A stretch of DNA of 64,000 bases from Boswellia sacra (GCA_013180625.2 SNVD02014566.1:434001-498000); one strand, 5' to 3'. Positions 1-12,398 are shown, counted from the stretch's first letter. Notes: generated from the letters alone by a model not told the origin. Made by a program: numbers and translations.

Positions 1-3000
1 CACTGGACTTGAGGCCATGCAGCGTTCGCTGCTCAGCTGCCCATGCAGCCTCGCGAGCTTCCTTTCCAAAGTCCTTTTTGTTGGTGAATGCAGTCTGGCA
101 GAAACCATATAAACAAGTCCTTGGCGTTAGAAAACTTACATGATAAATTTTCCTTTACTCTGAATTCTCCTAGAATTTATTGGAATTAATGCACTCACCC
201 TTTGATCCACAACCAATCCCCAAGCCCTTCCACTGAGCGCATATCGAACAGCAAATTTGATAGGATCAAGCAGCATATAAGTAACAATATTAAACAACCA
301 AATGACCCCAGTCCAGCCCCAACCAATTTTTCTGATCCCTGCAAATTTCCAGGTTGCCGTGGCAGATATCACACTTGCAATCTGCAAAGAGTGGAAGTCC
401 GGGATTTAACATCTCAGTAGCTTTTTAAAGTTTAGTTACATGATTGGAGGAATTAAGGCACTGGTGTGGGCAGGGCATAATACCATTTGAGCAATAACGA
501 AAGCAATGACTAGCAGCAGGCCAGGTCGCTCATTGAATGACCAGCCTCTGGAGCGAGTCACGAATATTAAGGCCTGGCTGATGGTGCTGACTTGAAGATA
601 CACGGCTGATGCCATCTTTTCTTTAAGATCAGTAGCAACTTTGTCATCGGACATGTCAAAATGGTGCTGGTTGAAGTTCTTCACGTCGAAATGTTTCTGG
701 TGAGAAAGGGAAATAAGAAGGAAGTTTGATATCAATACATTGTGCTTTCATGGACAGTAAATGAGATCATTTTGCTGAAGAAAGGAGGAGAATTTACTGG
801 AAAGAAGTTAGTTTCATAAGCTGCCCAGAAGAACACGACTGTCATGAGGGCCAGGTAACCACCAAGGACGATTCCAGTTGCAAAGATTTCACTCAGCTTC
901 CAACTGTCAGGGAGCGGAGAAGGCTTTACCCTGTCTTTGGATATGGTCATGATAGTACCTGCAAGCCGGCACTATGAGTTAACAAAGAAAGATTCCATTT
1001 TATGAAATATAATAAAATAACCAAGTCGAAGGGGTTATTTTGATTTTTTTTTTTTCACATAATTAGTAGCTGCGCTGATAGATAGAGAGCCTTCGTGAAA
1101 TCGAGGTCATCTTTGTCAAGCTTAAATCATCAAAGACACCCAACTCTCGGAGTTTCCATCAACTTATTCAGAATAATATTTTTTTCCCTGAAGGTTGATT
1201 TTGGTTGGACGATTTTATCAAAAGTCAAAACAATCCCCTCAACTTGGTTATTATAGCAATTAACTTAAAGATTTTCTTTAGTTTACAGAAACTGGAAATG
1301 CTAACCGTCATTAAGAATGGCTATGACGAGAACCATGAAAGGAGGAAAATCGAACTCCCAGAAGACTGTCAGTAACATAAATCCTAGCTGCAGTTATGCA
1401 AAAAAAAAAAAAATAATAATAATAATCATTGCGCATGAGACTCGACTAATGCAGAATGTAATGTTCTTTTCTCATGTTGTAAATATATAAAAATCCAGCT
1501 CCGAAGCAAACTTACCACAATACGTATAGTGATAGAGACGGCATAAATCTGCGAAAATAATAATAAATAAATCGTAATCACTTCATTCAGGAGTTCACTA
1601 AAAGTAATTGTACTTGGAGCATCAGCAATGCAACTCTGGTAAGGTTACCGTGTAGTTTTTCATTCTTTGGAAGATTGCACGACTTGTTAAGACAGCGCTT
1701 ATGATTACACTCAAACCAGGCTCCGTAAGAACTATGTCAGAAGCACTACGTGCAGCGTCCGTGGAATCTGCCACAGCAATTCCTATGTCAGCTTTCTTTA
1801 AGGCAGGAGCATCGTTTACTCCATCACCGGTCATTCCACAGATGTGCTTTCTGGCTTGTAATCTTCTCACAATCTCGTATTTATGTTCTGCAGGTGGAAA
1901 ATATGGAATCAGAAATTGGATGAAAAAAAATCAAAGTTATATGGTTTACAGATTTTAACCAGTAAACTCACCAGGGAAGACTCCAGCAAAACCATCAGCC
2001 TTTTCAATGAGTTCGTCAATCGGAAGTGCTGCATTTGCCTCATCCTTACTCTCACCAAGCAGAGATGATGAAGGGTACATGTTTGTGCCCATTCCAAGTC
2101 TTCTACCTGTTTCCTTAGCAATTGCAAGTTGATCGCCTGCAAAGAATTTCGGTTGGACATCAATACTCGAAAAGTGCATCAGACATTTGCAAAAAGTAAT
2201 TTTTCTTTTAGTTTTGAAACCAACCCGTGATCATTTTAACACTGACACCAAGATCTAGAGCTCTTCTAATTGTTTCAGCACTATCATGGCGAGGAGGATC
2301 GAAGAGAGGAAGAAGGCCCACAAATTCCCAGGGTCCACCAGGACTGTCTTTGGTGCTAGCTGGCACTTCCTGGAGAAAAAGAAATTCCATTGTTTCAAAA
2401 AAAAAAAAAAAAAAAAAGAGGTGTGAAGGGAAGTTGCATGTGGGGCAGTGAAGACTTTGGAGAAGGTTTAATCACCTGGCGAGCAACACCAAGAGATCTT
2501 AGTCCACGTTCAGCAAACTTGTCAATTATTGAATGGACCTTGCTTTCAATTTCTGATTTGTTGTGTGCCAGATGGAGAATCTACAAAGCATTTATGAGAA
2601 GAGCTTAGCACAGTTATGGAAACACTTCTGTCAGTTGATTTGATTGTGATACAATTATCTGTTCTACCTGCTCTGGTGCACCTTTGCTGACTCTCTGCAT
2701 TTTACCGCCAGCATCTATATATGTAAGTGCAGTCCTTTTGTCGGTTGGATTGAATGGGAGGAAGTGAACTTCTTCTATTCCAACTCTTGCCTTCAAAACG
2801 ACCGTCAAAATACATAATAAAGCATTTCATAAATTTTGACATTTGGCATTGGAAGAATATTAGAAGCAATTTCAATAAAACTACAAAGCTACGAGTTGTC
2901 CGATTACTTAAGCACTAAATTTTTTACCTCTTTAGGGTCTGCCAACATCGAAACAATTGCAGCATCGATAGCATCCTGGTTCTCTAACCTTGATGCTCTG

Positions 3001-5245
3001 GCAGCCATAAGTACTACCATATCCTTGTCAACACCTTTGGCAAAAACCTGCAAGAATGTTGATATGGTACCTTTATATTTGTAAATTAAATGAAACATAA
3101 AAATTTTAAATTGATATATGAGTAGATTGATCAGATAATATTTATATACAGGTCCTTGTATCTTTCACCGTTAGCAGCAAGCAGCTGGGGACAGTACAGA
3201 TTAAAAGCAATGTAGAAGAATCAAGAACTAACCTCAATCATATTTTTGTCCACAGTAAGCCTGTTTAGTGTCAACGTGCCCGTTTTATCACTGCACAACA
3301 CATCCATTCCAGCCATTTCCTCAATGGCAGTCATTCTTTTTGTTATTGCACCCTGCATAAAATGAATATTCCCCTTGCTTGAATAAATTATGCAAATGTT
3401 AACCTAACCTTTCTGAAATAAATTTTTTTTTTGGGTCAATTTTAAGTGTGCCCGTGGTTTTGTAAACCTGCTGAGACAAGCGATGTGAACCAATGGCCAT
3501 GGTAACAGAAAGAACAGTCGGCATTGCTATAGGGATCCCACCAATTAGCAGAACAAGTAGGTTATCTATACCTACACGATATCCCCTCTCTTGAAGCCCA
3601 TATATCACAACGATTTCAATAACCATTCCAACTGCAATTGAGCAAATGCATAAGTTGCCAATTGCCGTTAAAACCTGGAACCATCAAATAAATATAACTG
3701 TCAACACTAAAACAATATTACAGTTTTTACTGGAACCATCAAGTAAAACAATAATACTAAATATCCATTATTCTAGAAAGTAGAGATAGCTCTAATGTGA
3801 ACCTTCTGAAAATGCCCAACATGACTAGTGCTTTCAACAAGATGAGCTGCCTTCCCAAAAAAAGTGTGAACTCCGGTTGCAATAACAACTGCTTCAATTT
3901 CACCTTGTTTACAGGTTGAGCCCGAGTAAACCCCATCTCCAGGATTCTTGGTTACTGGAAGAGACTCGCCGGTAAGAGCTGACTGTAAGTAATCATGAGA
4001 AATTCAGAAGGTTAAATCACTTCCGAAATTGCCAAGTTATCAATTAGAGAGATAAAATGAAAATTGTCCTTCTATCAGGAATTATATCAATTTTAGAGTG
4101 CTGAAGCACATCAAGGAAAATATGACGAGTAAAGAGTATTGCTTAAAATTTCTTTTATATTCCTAACCCTGATCACAGACACTAAACAGATGCGGATTTT
4201 TTTAACAAGATGTCACCTTAAAATCTAACTTATTACCTGATCAATTTTTAAAGGATCTCCTTCAAGCAGACGTGCATCAGCTGGTACAATGTCACCAAGC
4301 TTGATGCTTACTATGTCTCCAGGAACCAATTCTGCGGCATCTTCCTCGCTCCATCCTCCATCGCGTAAGACCTGGTAAGAATATATAGTGGCTGTAAGCA
4401 TAATAATAAGATAAATTCTAATAGAAAGATAGAACTAAATTTGGTAGCTGAAAGCAAAGGGTTGATAAAATAAATTGGTAATTCTAAGGAGACCTTGGCT
4501 TTTGGTGCCAACCGAGCCATTAGAGCAGCTGCTGCGTTGCCAGCATTGTTTTCTTCTATAAAACTAATGGTAGAATTGATTATAAGCAAGACTATAATGC
4601 CAATAAAATCATGATAGTCCGGATCTTTGCCCTGCAAAATAAATCAAAAAAATTTTTAAGATTGAATTGTCATAGCATCTTGAGATAAAGGTGAGATGAT
4701 TACAATTTTTCTTCAGGGAAATGTCATATATTTACCAGGGGCAGAAAAATTTGAAAGAGTAAATGATAAGACTTACCCCTCCATTTGCAAGAGCAATAGC
4801 CATGATAGCTGCAGCTTCCATGACCCATGATAGAGGATTCCACATGAAGCCCAAAAACTTCAATATTTTACTTTCCTGTAGAAGAAATAATGTGTGAAAG
4901 CAGCACAAAACCACAAAAAGAACAGAATAAAAACAGCAAGAAGGAAAAAAAAATTAACTCAAGTAAATTTTCTCTAACCTTTTTCTCCTCAAGTTTATTG
5001 TATCCGAACATGTCCAACCGCTCTTTGACGTCGTCAGAGGTCAAGCCCTCCCTTGTACATTTCAGGTGTTGAAATACTTCTTCAAGTGGTATATTTTCCT
5101 GCATGGAGCAATTTTAATTTGATCATGAATCATTGGTATCCAAAGGCTCACATTTTGTCAACGTTGAAGAAAACTTTGGTTAAATACAAACCAGATCAAC
5201 AGCTTCCCTGATGACGGCATCGAGATCAAAGGACTTCTCAACCAT
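1..5245 (-). CDS. Plasma-membrane H+-ATPase (P3A-type), C-terminus beyond left edge
   Basis: ATP-driven proton export across the plasma membrane (AHA/PMA family). Exons, 5' to 3' on the minus strand: 5245-5192, 5098-4979, 4875-4777, 4631-4494, 4371-4237, 3982-3803, 3674-3468, 3352-3233, 3047-2928, 2790-2668, 2580-2476, 2369-2225, 2136-1972, 1887-1649, 1548-1516, 1387-1306, 958-798, 696-484, 381-199, 94-1. All introns are GT-AG and phases close. About 905 residues are visible of the roughly 950 usual. Actuator motif TGES is near residue 186, phosphorylation site DKTGT has Asp333, and hinge motif TGDGVND is at 590-596. Asp688, in the LND segment, aligns with the proton-binding Asp of the family (AHA2 Asp684). 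The start [18 protein letters not shown] is placed because it joins in frame to the conserved ENIPLEEVF segment. The C-terminal autoinhibitory domain is cut off, so 14-3-3 regulation cannot be read. The exact isoform is not resolved. Confidence 0.96.
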
Positions 5246-6829
5246 TCTGCAGCTTTCAGGAAGTCCTTTAGTACACCTGATACAGAATCTTCACTGCAGA
5301 AATAACCATATCAGTTCATGCACCTCAGTCTACTTCTTCCAAAAACAGGTAATGACATTGTGAAGGGACATCCATAAGACTTACCAGTTAACACTCTACT
5401 CAGCTCCCCGAAAATCCAAGAATGCAACAGTACGAGAGAGGGATTGTGTTGAGACTTTGAAGTGAATTAGAGGCTGTAATATATATAACTCAGCATCGAT
5501 TTGAAAGATGCAAAATAATACACAATAAAGAAGTAAGAAGGAAGATACAATGCTGGATGATACATGTGGCCTCGGTGAAGATGGTTGTGAAAGGGACAAA
5601 AGCAACAAGACGGTGATGTTCAATCACTTTGTTGACGTCGGCCGGCCAGCCTCCCCCATTTTCCTTTTTTTTTAAATATTTGTTACTTTACCGCCAGAAA
5701 TGTTCAATACAAAGTTCGTTAATTTTATCAATATATTCCGGAGAAGTACAATATTCTGTACTGTGAATTGATGGCTACAACTATAATACAAAATCATAAA
5801 TGTGATTTTTATATTCCACGTTGGCTTGTCCAGATAATTAGTTTTGTTTCTAAATAACAAAAAGATTACCACAGATAGTTACGCCCAGAACATTGTGATC
5901 GACAGCTTTTATATATATAATTTATTATTGCTCTGAAAATGATTTATTGTGATCATCTTCGCCCTCAAGCCTCTCTCTTACCGCGATTGTGCCGAAAGAC
6001 AATTTCTACGTGGCATTTGACTGATGACTTATAAAATACAAAGTTAAGTTCATCTTAAATTATTAATCAATCCGGCGAGGCAAACTATTTTAAATTATCA
6101 ACCAAATGAAATTATAGGCTCGTATTCCAATTGTAAACAACTGAAAGGGATTGTGCATTCTCGTTTTAGATTTATTTCGTTGGAGTCTAAATTTTGACAA
6201 CTTCAATGCACAAAGGACGGCTTTAATACGGCACGTCAATGCCGCTTGGGAAAATTAAAAAAAATACCATCTGCATCTAAAAGTACATGAATTGCGTCAC
6301 CAGTCAATGACTTCGAATTCAACTTCCCCTCCTTCATTCGTTTCTTTTTCGTTGAAATTAACATGTCCATCACTAGCAGTTAACCAAACAAAATTTGTTT
6401 CCTGACGAAATGCTGAAAGTAGATTCAAGAAAATTGTGCCCACTTACAGTTCTTGTAGAGAAACAATGAATTCATTACCTCACTCAGCTTTTTAACATGT
6501 TTGAAGGCAGGCAAAAGGGTCTCTAGTCCGAAAGATTTGTTTAATAGTCTTTTAGTAGGCTATTCAACTCATCTATGTGCCAAGTAATTAATATTGATAA
6601 TCAGAAAACTACTGGGGTTGAATGAGTTGGAATTTTGATATTAACTGGCACCATCAAACTCATTAGAGAGGACAAATGTTCGAATATGCAGAGGAAAAAA
6701 ACTTTATTGAAGAGCATTATATGAAATAAAATCCAGTTAATTACAAATCACAACAACCAATTGGCCGTCTTATGAAAAGTATATTTACAGATACATTCAA
6801 TCATTCACCAGATAAAACAAATTCACATT
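5246..6829. other. H+-ATPase 5' leader/promoter and intergenic DNA
   Basis: Directly upstream of the H+-ATPase start a likely 5'UTR intron is visible on the minus strand: donor GTAAGTC at 5384 and acceptor TGCAG at about 5294. The leader would then continue to roughly 5.4-5.6 kb. An open frame at 5396-5623 on the minus strand has no recognisable family and falls in this leader/promoter zone. The rest up to 6829 is AT-rich and probably contains the 3'UTR of the next gene; no further gene is seen. Confidence 0.5.
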
Positions 6830-8468
6830 TCAACTCACATTCATACCCTCAATAATTTCAAAATGCATCTGCATATCAGGGGGTCTATCGGCAAAATAAA
6901 ATCTCTCACAGACTAGCAAACTGCCACCATTTTTTCGAGATTCAGATTCGAGCAGATGAACCAGTTTATCCTTCTCATTACGAATCCAAACTCTTCTGCT
7001 ATCACACCATTGCCTAGGAGTTCCATGAAGGACAAAACGAACTCTATTACCTCCTTCCACAACGCGTTTGGAGATTCTCTCAATCACTTTAGGGTCAGTG
7101 ATATAGGCACCAGCAGAATTTAAGCCAACATCTACATAATGAACCTCAGTAATGGTGTTTAATAGGCTTTCTCTTGTTGTTGGTATAATCTGAATCTCTT
7201 CTTGGACGGTAGAAAATTCCCCGCTCCAGGACTGTCCCTTTATGTGCCCAGCACTTGTAACAGACTTTTCTTCCAAGAACCCAAGCTCACTTACAAGCTG
7301 GTTAACAACAGTACCACCCTTGCTAAACCCCAGGATGAATGTTTTGGGTTGATAAGAAGATGATATCGATGTGGTTGCAGAGCATGGTTCTCCCTGTCTT
7401 CTCGAAATGATTTTTTTTACCTGCCAAATTTACAAAACCTAGAGTAATGGACATGTTTAGAATTTACTGCAAAATAGTTGGTCCATTGAACATGCTCAAC
7501 CATATTTTCCAACAGTTGAAATCACTCCCACTATTTATCTACTAATAGACCACGAGTACTAGAAATATGTTGATTGAGTAATGTTATACTTACAAAACCT
7601 ATATACAAAGTTTGTATACAAAATTAACGTGGTATTACCAGTTCATTCAATAACACATTCATCATCAATATTTATTAAATTGATCTTTTATATTTATCAT
7701 CACATTCACTGGATGCCTCGTTAACTTTATAAATAAACATATAGACTTTGTAAGTGTCAATGAGAACACGTCAAAATTATCTTAATTAATATGTGCTCTA
7801 AGAATATAATTTTATTATAAAAATAATTTTAAAACCGAATTTATTGTAGATTTTTAATCAATCAATTACATCTATATCCTATATATAAAAGAAATTTGAA
7901 CAGATTTCATCGGCAAGAAAGCATTTGCATAATCAAAAAATTCACAAATAACACAATTGCGAGCTTACCTCTTGGAGGGAATTTGATAATAGAGAAACAG
8001 TAGCGGAAGAGGCAGGGAATCCAAGTGGGCTGTAAGATTTTGGCTCTCCCCACGAATTCACAGATGGGATAAAATCCTCGTAAACAGAAAAAGGCCCATT
8101 AAAAACTGAAGCTTCAATAACCCAAGCATTAATAGAAGCACCAAATTTAGAAACAAGAATTTCAGCTATTTTTTGCAAATTAGATAGCCTCTCAATCACC
8201 GGATTCCCCGTCCCTTCAACACGATCACCATTAAAAAATATTGCATTTGCAGAAGGCACCTGATGCAATTTTCAAATAAAATATAAAAATAAAAATAAAG
8301 ATTATTCATGATGGTGTGCCTCCTGGGGCTTGGCCTTTTGAGTTGTTAAAGACAACTTACAGTCAGAGCTTTTGAAGTAGAAGAGAGACAGAGAGATGCC
8401 CCGACTCTGTAAACATTGCTGCTGTTTTGGTGCAAGGGAACCTTCAGAATACCACTCCATCTTTCCAT
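6830..8468 (-). CDS. C2orf69-family protein (alpha/beta-hydrolase-like), plant homologue
   Basis: Three exons on the minus strand: 8468-8361, 8259-7969 and 7420-6830, giving 329 residues; frames and GT-AG sites agree. The middle exon has the FFNGDRVEGTGNPVIERL region and a WVIEAS...YEDF segment; the last has LGFSKGG (Ser166), then YVDVGLNSAGAYITDP and a late RFVLHGTPRQW segment. This order matches the UPF0565/C2orf69 family as I remember it: a 'ff.GD' loop, a serine-elbow-like GFSKG, a D-G/N-S-G-x-Y loop, and a final H-x-T-P-x-Q-x-x-D segment. The animal member is mitochondrial and linked to a respiratory-chain disorder; the substrate is unknown. The N-terminal 36 residues are rich in Ser, Leu and basic residues and could be a targeting peptide, which is an inference. 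Intron 2 carries a MITE. Confidence 0.85.
7581..7760. mobile_element. MITE in intron 2 of the C2orf69-like gene
   Basis: The left arm (about 7587-7650) and right arm (about 7695-7758) form a long imperfect inverted repeat. The left end reads ACTTACAAAACCTATAT; the reversed right end reads ACTTACAAAGTCTATAT. The arms keep matching inwards through a TTAACG(T/A)GG block. No coding capacity. A clean target-site duplication was not identified. Confidence 0.65.
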
Positions 8469-9006
8469 TGATTGATCAAACAATACTCAAAATTAACCCA
8501 ATATTCTTTGAACCATGTCGTTGCTGGGAAAATAAATAAATATTAATTATAAATTAGTAAATCACAAAGAGGAAGGAACCAGAATTTGGGCTCTTGTTGT
8601 CGGCCTTGCGGGTACTATCTTTAGAGTCATAATTCTATTCGGCCCAACATTTTGTTTCAATAGTCTCTGTTGTAAATTGGAACTACAATTTGCCCCCGAG
8701 GTTAGGCTATTGGATTCTGATTTTAACTACCAAATGGCTGCCAACTTCTTGCTCTTGATTAAACATAATTCAGTTCATGCTTGAAGTAGTTTATCAAGTT
8801 TAAGTATCTTGATTCCTATTTTGCATGTATGCTTTAGTTAAATCTAATTGGTAATGGAAAGAAAGAAATTGTTTTCTCAAGATATTTTACTTTCAAATAG
8901 TGCAGAGAAATTAGATAGGAAGAAGAAAGACTATGATTGGTTTTATTGTAAATAAGTATTTAAAAAATGTATAATTTTGGAGTTATAAAAAAAAATTTTT
9001 AAATTA

Positions 9007-9111
9007 GGGCTTAAAAAGAGATTATAAGGGGCTTAAATAATAATACTCTTATACTCTAAATTTTATAAGAGTGTTATTATTTGAGCCTTTCTAAATTCTC
9101 TCTTTAAGCCC
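9007..9111. mobile_element. Short palindromic MITE
   Basis: The two ends are long inverted copies: the left begins GGGCTTAAAAAGAGATTA and the reversed right begins GGGCTTAAAGAGAGAATT. Both continue to an AAATAATAA.ACTCTTATA block near the centre. A third copy of one arm, without a partner, starts at about 9862 and runs to about 9905. The element is non-coding and could fold into one hairpin. Confidence 0.6.
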
Positions 9112-9767
9112 ATTAAAATGAAAAATAAAAAAAAATGTTTAACTAAAAATAATAAATATATATATATATATATATATGGTTTTAAAAAGTCATAAATCTC
9201 TCTTTTATCCTCAAATAACTATTTAAAATCGATGTTTTATATTTATATTGTGATGTTGAAATAACGTGAGATTAATTTAAACATTTAGAATACAATAACA
9301 AAAGAAAGTAAATTAAAATTTTTTTTTCGTTCGATCGTTGCGAACAAAACTTTCCTTACTAGTTCAGCTCAATATAATTGAACAAGTATTTTTTTATATA
9401 TTTAAATAAAATAAGATTCTATTTTAAATAACAAAAATATTTACATATTCAATTCAATGCAATCAAACAATTCAAACTTGTGTCATTATTTAACTTAAAA
9501 ATCATAAAACTTAACAATTTATGAGTTTAAATAAATATAATTCTGAATTTAGTGTAGAGCCAAACCCTAGAAAAATAATATAGCTTTGATGTATACTTAC
9601 CTCACCAAAAAGAATAAAATCCTAGACAAGTAATAAGAAAATAAAAAGAAGATGATGAATTTTTTTTTTCTAAAAAGACACTTATGATTTTGAAGATGAA
9701 AAATAAATAAATTCTTAAAATGATCAACGAAAATGTTTAGAAATAAAAATGAGTTTCTTTTTAAGAA

Positions 9768-9800
<33 letters not shown>

Positions 9801-10127
9801 GGAATTTCTAGGTATTATATAAAATATACTTATAAATTTTAAATATATATTAATTAAAATGGGGCTTAAAAAGAGATTTATAGGGATTCAAATAATAATA
9901 CTCATCATTTTATAAATTGATGTAAAACAATGATATAAATATGATCGAGTAATGGTCTTTGTTTAATCAAACTTTTTAAAATTTTTAATTTAAATATAAT
10001 AGAAGTAAATAAATGAAGGTTAAAAAATCAAAACTCACTCGTATTAGTTTTTTAGTTCAATTAATTGGTGATAAAATATTGAATATACAGTTGTTGGTTG
10101 AGAAAGAACGATGTGGAAAGGGCTAGC

Positions 10128-10138
10128 CTCTAATACCA
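10128..10138 (-). repeat. Possible LTR-retrotransposon primer-binding-site relic
   Basis: On the minus strand the sequence reads CATGGTATTAGAGG, one change from the common plant initiator-Met-tRNA primer site TGGTATCAGAGC. On its 5' side lies TTTACAATTCAAT, consistent with the end of an LTR. No matching second LTR or coding domain was seen, so this would be a fragment. Confidence 0.35.
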
Positions 10139-10263
10139 TGATTGAATTGTAAAGAATTTTATATTAATTGTCTTGAATTAATTGTACAATATTGAGCCTT
10201 TATACAAGCTAAACACAAAGATATACATAGTATGAAATAATATGATTCACAATTGATAAATGA

Positions 10264-10985
10264 GGGCATGTTTGGTACGCAACATTGTATAGTATAGTAT
10301 TGTATTGTATTATATAGCATTGCATTATATAATACTAAAAATAATGTTATGTCAAAATTACATAGTGTTTGGTATACTCATGTATTGTATTAATTTGTAC
10401 AAAAAAAGTAAGAATTTTTTTCAAAAAAGATATGCAAAGTATAAATATATTTTTAGTTTATTTATAAAATTAGTTATTTAGTAATTTATTGAACATTTGC
10501 TAATTGTTGAAAAAATTATTTGGGATCCAATGTCCCCACTGGACCTATTAGATAAATTGAGTTTATGGTGGCATGTTAGGTGCCACTTAGTCAAACGGAG
10601 GCAGTAGACCTCTAGTATCACCCAGTGGGGGCGGTGACTCCCTTCATCCCTTCTTTACTTTTAGAAAATAAATTTAAAAATAAGTGTCATTTTATAATTT
10701 ATCTATTAAATACATCTTTATTTATTTTAAAATTTTAAAAATTAGAGGATATTGTTGGATATATAGAATTTTATGAGGATAATTTTGATATTTTTTATTA
10801 GTGCTATACAATGTAATGTTAATGTCATGGATTAGCTCTACGTAATTCAATACAATATTGATGCATTTAAGGGTTGTACTTTGTATTAATTAATACTATG
10901 CTAAATTAGCACCAAACACATGTATTACACTATTTAATACAATGTAGTAAAATAAATTATACAGTGTCGCGCACTAAACATACCT
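10264..10985. mobile_element. hAT-like non-autonomous element (about 720 bp)
   Basis: The left end GGGCATGTTTGGTACGC is matched, imperfectly and inverted, by the right end, whose reverse complement reads GGTATGTTTAGTGCGC; both then continue into ACA(T/C)TGTATA. The inside is AT-rich apart from a G+C-richer island at about 10530-10650, which has its own inverted repeat (CCCCACTGG with CCAGTGGGGG). No transposase frame and no clear target duplication were found. Confidence 0.55.
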
Positions 10986-11603
10986 TGATCACACAGTTAA
11001 TGCTAATTGATACTAATAATGATTTGGAGAATATATTTTTATATATATTTTACGGTAAACGTGAATATATGTTATCATACACGATAATAATTGGGAGGAT
11101 AATCAGACATATTCTTAACAAGAATGGATTTTGATAATTAATTATCTTATAGAAGTAGAACTAATTTATTCATATTTGAGAGTCTTAAAAGAGACTTAAA
11201 AATAAAAATTTAAACCTTATTAAATAATTATTTAACCTAATATTAATATTAAGATACGAATACATAAGTATAATTATATAAATTAATAAGGGGAGATACA
11301 AACTTTTCGCATAACTATCATATATATATATAGAGTAAAACTCAATGATTTATATATATAATAGTTTGTATAAATTAATTATTTATGTAAATTACTTTTA
11401 TAGAGTTTGAAATATTATATTATTGATCTACTCTAAACCAATAAAAGTTTTTTTTAAAATACTTATAAGTCAATTGCTTTGGCTTTGCATAATTAATTTG
11501 TTATAATTTCACGTTAAATTTACTGATCAACAACAAATACAACTAAGCTTCCGTTATTTAAAACAAAAAAAAAAATCTTGGGTTTTTGAGAACGGAACAC
11601 TAA

Positions 11604-12281
11604 TTATTGCCAGGAAATTACAAATGAACCAGTAATAGCAGCAGAGCCAATCTCTTCTCGTCTCCTCTTAGGGTTTGAGGAATCACTATTAGTACTATCT
11701 GACGTGGACGAGGATGATGACGAAGACGAAGGCTCTGGCGAACGCCGTCTCTGGCAAACTCTTACAGGTTCCCTATTCGAGCCGATCAAGTGAGGGAAAT
11801 TTAGCTTGGCTTTGGCCCCACGCATCTTGAAAGCAGCCCGATCATAAGCCAGAGCCGCGTCCTCAGCAGTCTCATACGTTCCAAGCCAAACCCTAGCGCC
11901 ATTTTTCTTAGGATCCCTCATCTCTGCAGCGTACGTTCCCCAAGGCCTTCTCCTCACACCCCGGTAGCCCATCCCCCTAGAGGACGGCGCGTTTGTCTTA
12001 CGCACAACCACAGCATCACCGGCCTCGTGTCTTGGTTTGCCCTTCACAGCCATTACGTCTGCGGACAACTCGAAGTTGGAAGCTTGCAAAAGATCGCCCC
12101 AGTTGTCCGTAAACAAGAGGCTACCGAAACTCGAGCTACGGGTGTACAGTGAGGGTGCATTTTCAGGATTTGTTGATGGGAAAGTTGTAGGAATATCGTA
12201 GGCATCGTCGGCGAGGAGAAACTGGCGAATAGAGTCTAAAAGAGCCAAGTCAGAATCGGAGGTGTTGGCTTCGTACATCAT
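11604..12281 (-). CDS. AP2/ERF transcription factor, group IX-like (ERF-1 of cluster)
   Basis: Intronless, 225 residues, nuclear DNA-binding activator type. N-terminal motif [16 protein letters not shown] lies at residues 11-26, and a single AP2/ERF domain at about 106-167 begins [10 protein letters not shown] and ends KLNFPHLIG. The ERF-subfamily Ala and Asp of the second and third strands are present (AAEMRD), as expected for GCC-box binding. A Ser-rich tract and a basic PKRRREE stretch, a likely nuclear localisation signal, follow. Compared with its two neighbours it has Thr for Lys after RRRPWG and Met for Ile in the AAE(I/M)RD motif. A CACGTG G-box stands at 12485-12490, about 204 bp upstream, and an AT palindrome about 90 bp upstream. 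Two adjacent Met codons could both start the protein. The group IX call rests on the flanking motifs and is an inference. Confidence 0.93.
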   Translation of the reverse strand: MMYEANTSDSDLALLDSIRQFLLADDAYDIPTTFPSTNPENAPSLYTRSSSFGSLLFTDNWGDLLQASNFELSADVMAVKGKPRHEAGDAVVVRKTNAPSSRGMGYRGVRRRPWGTYAAEMRDPKKNGARVWLGTYETAEDAALAYDRAAFKMRGAKAKLNFPHLIGSNREPVRVCQRRRSPEPSSSSSSSSTSDSTNSDSSNPKRRREEIGSAAITGSFVISWQ

Positions 12282-12370
12282 TTTTCTTGATGTAAGGATT
12301 ATAGCTAGCTAGCTTGCTTTTCGTTAGGGTTTTGTTGTTGTTAAATGCCAGTAGATGGGCGCCACTGATT

Positions 12371-12398
12371 ATATATGTATATATATATATACATATAT
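12371..12398. promoter_or_regulatory. 28-bp AT palindrome/TATA region before ERF-1
   Basis: A perfect 28-bp palindrome built from ATATATGTAT and its complement around an (AT)n core, about 90 bp upstream of the ERF-1 start codon. It supplies TATA-like sequence on both strands, so it plausibly holds the core promoter. It could equally be a neutral microsatellite. Confidence 0.4.

Larger units (their letters stand above)
8469..11603. other. AT-rich repeat-laden intergenic region
   Basis: No gene is seen in these 3.1 kb. They hold (AT)n tracts at 9156-9177 and 9772-9798, a palindromic MITE at 9007-9111 with a third arm copy at about 9862, a hAT-like element at about 10264-10985, and a possible LTR-retrotransposon primer-binding relic on the minus strand near 10128-10138. 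The remainder is low-complexity A/T sequence. The right end holds the 3' flank of the minus-strand ERF gene. Confidence 0.6.
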
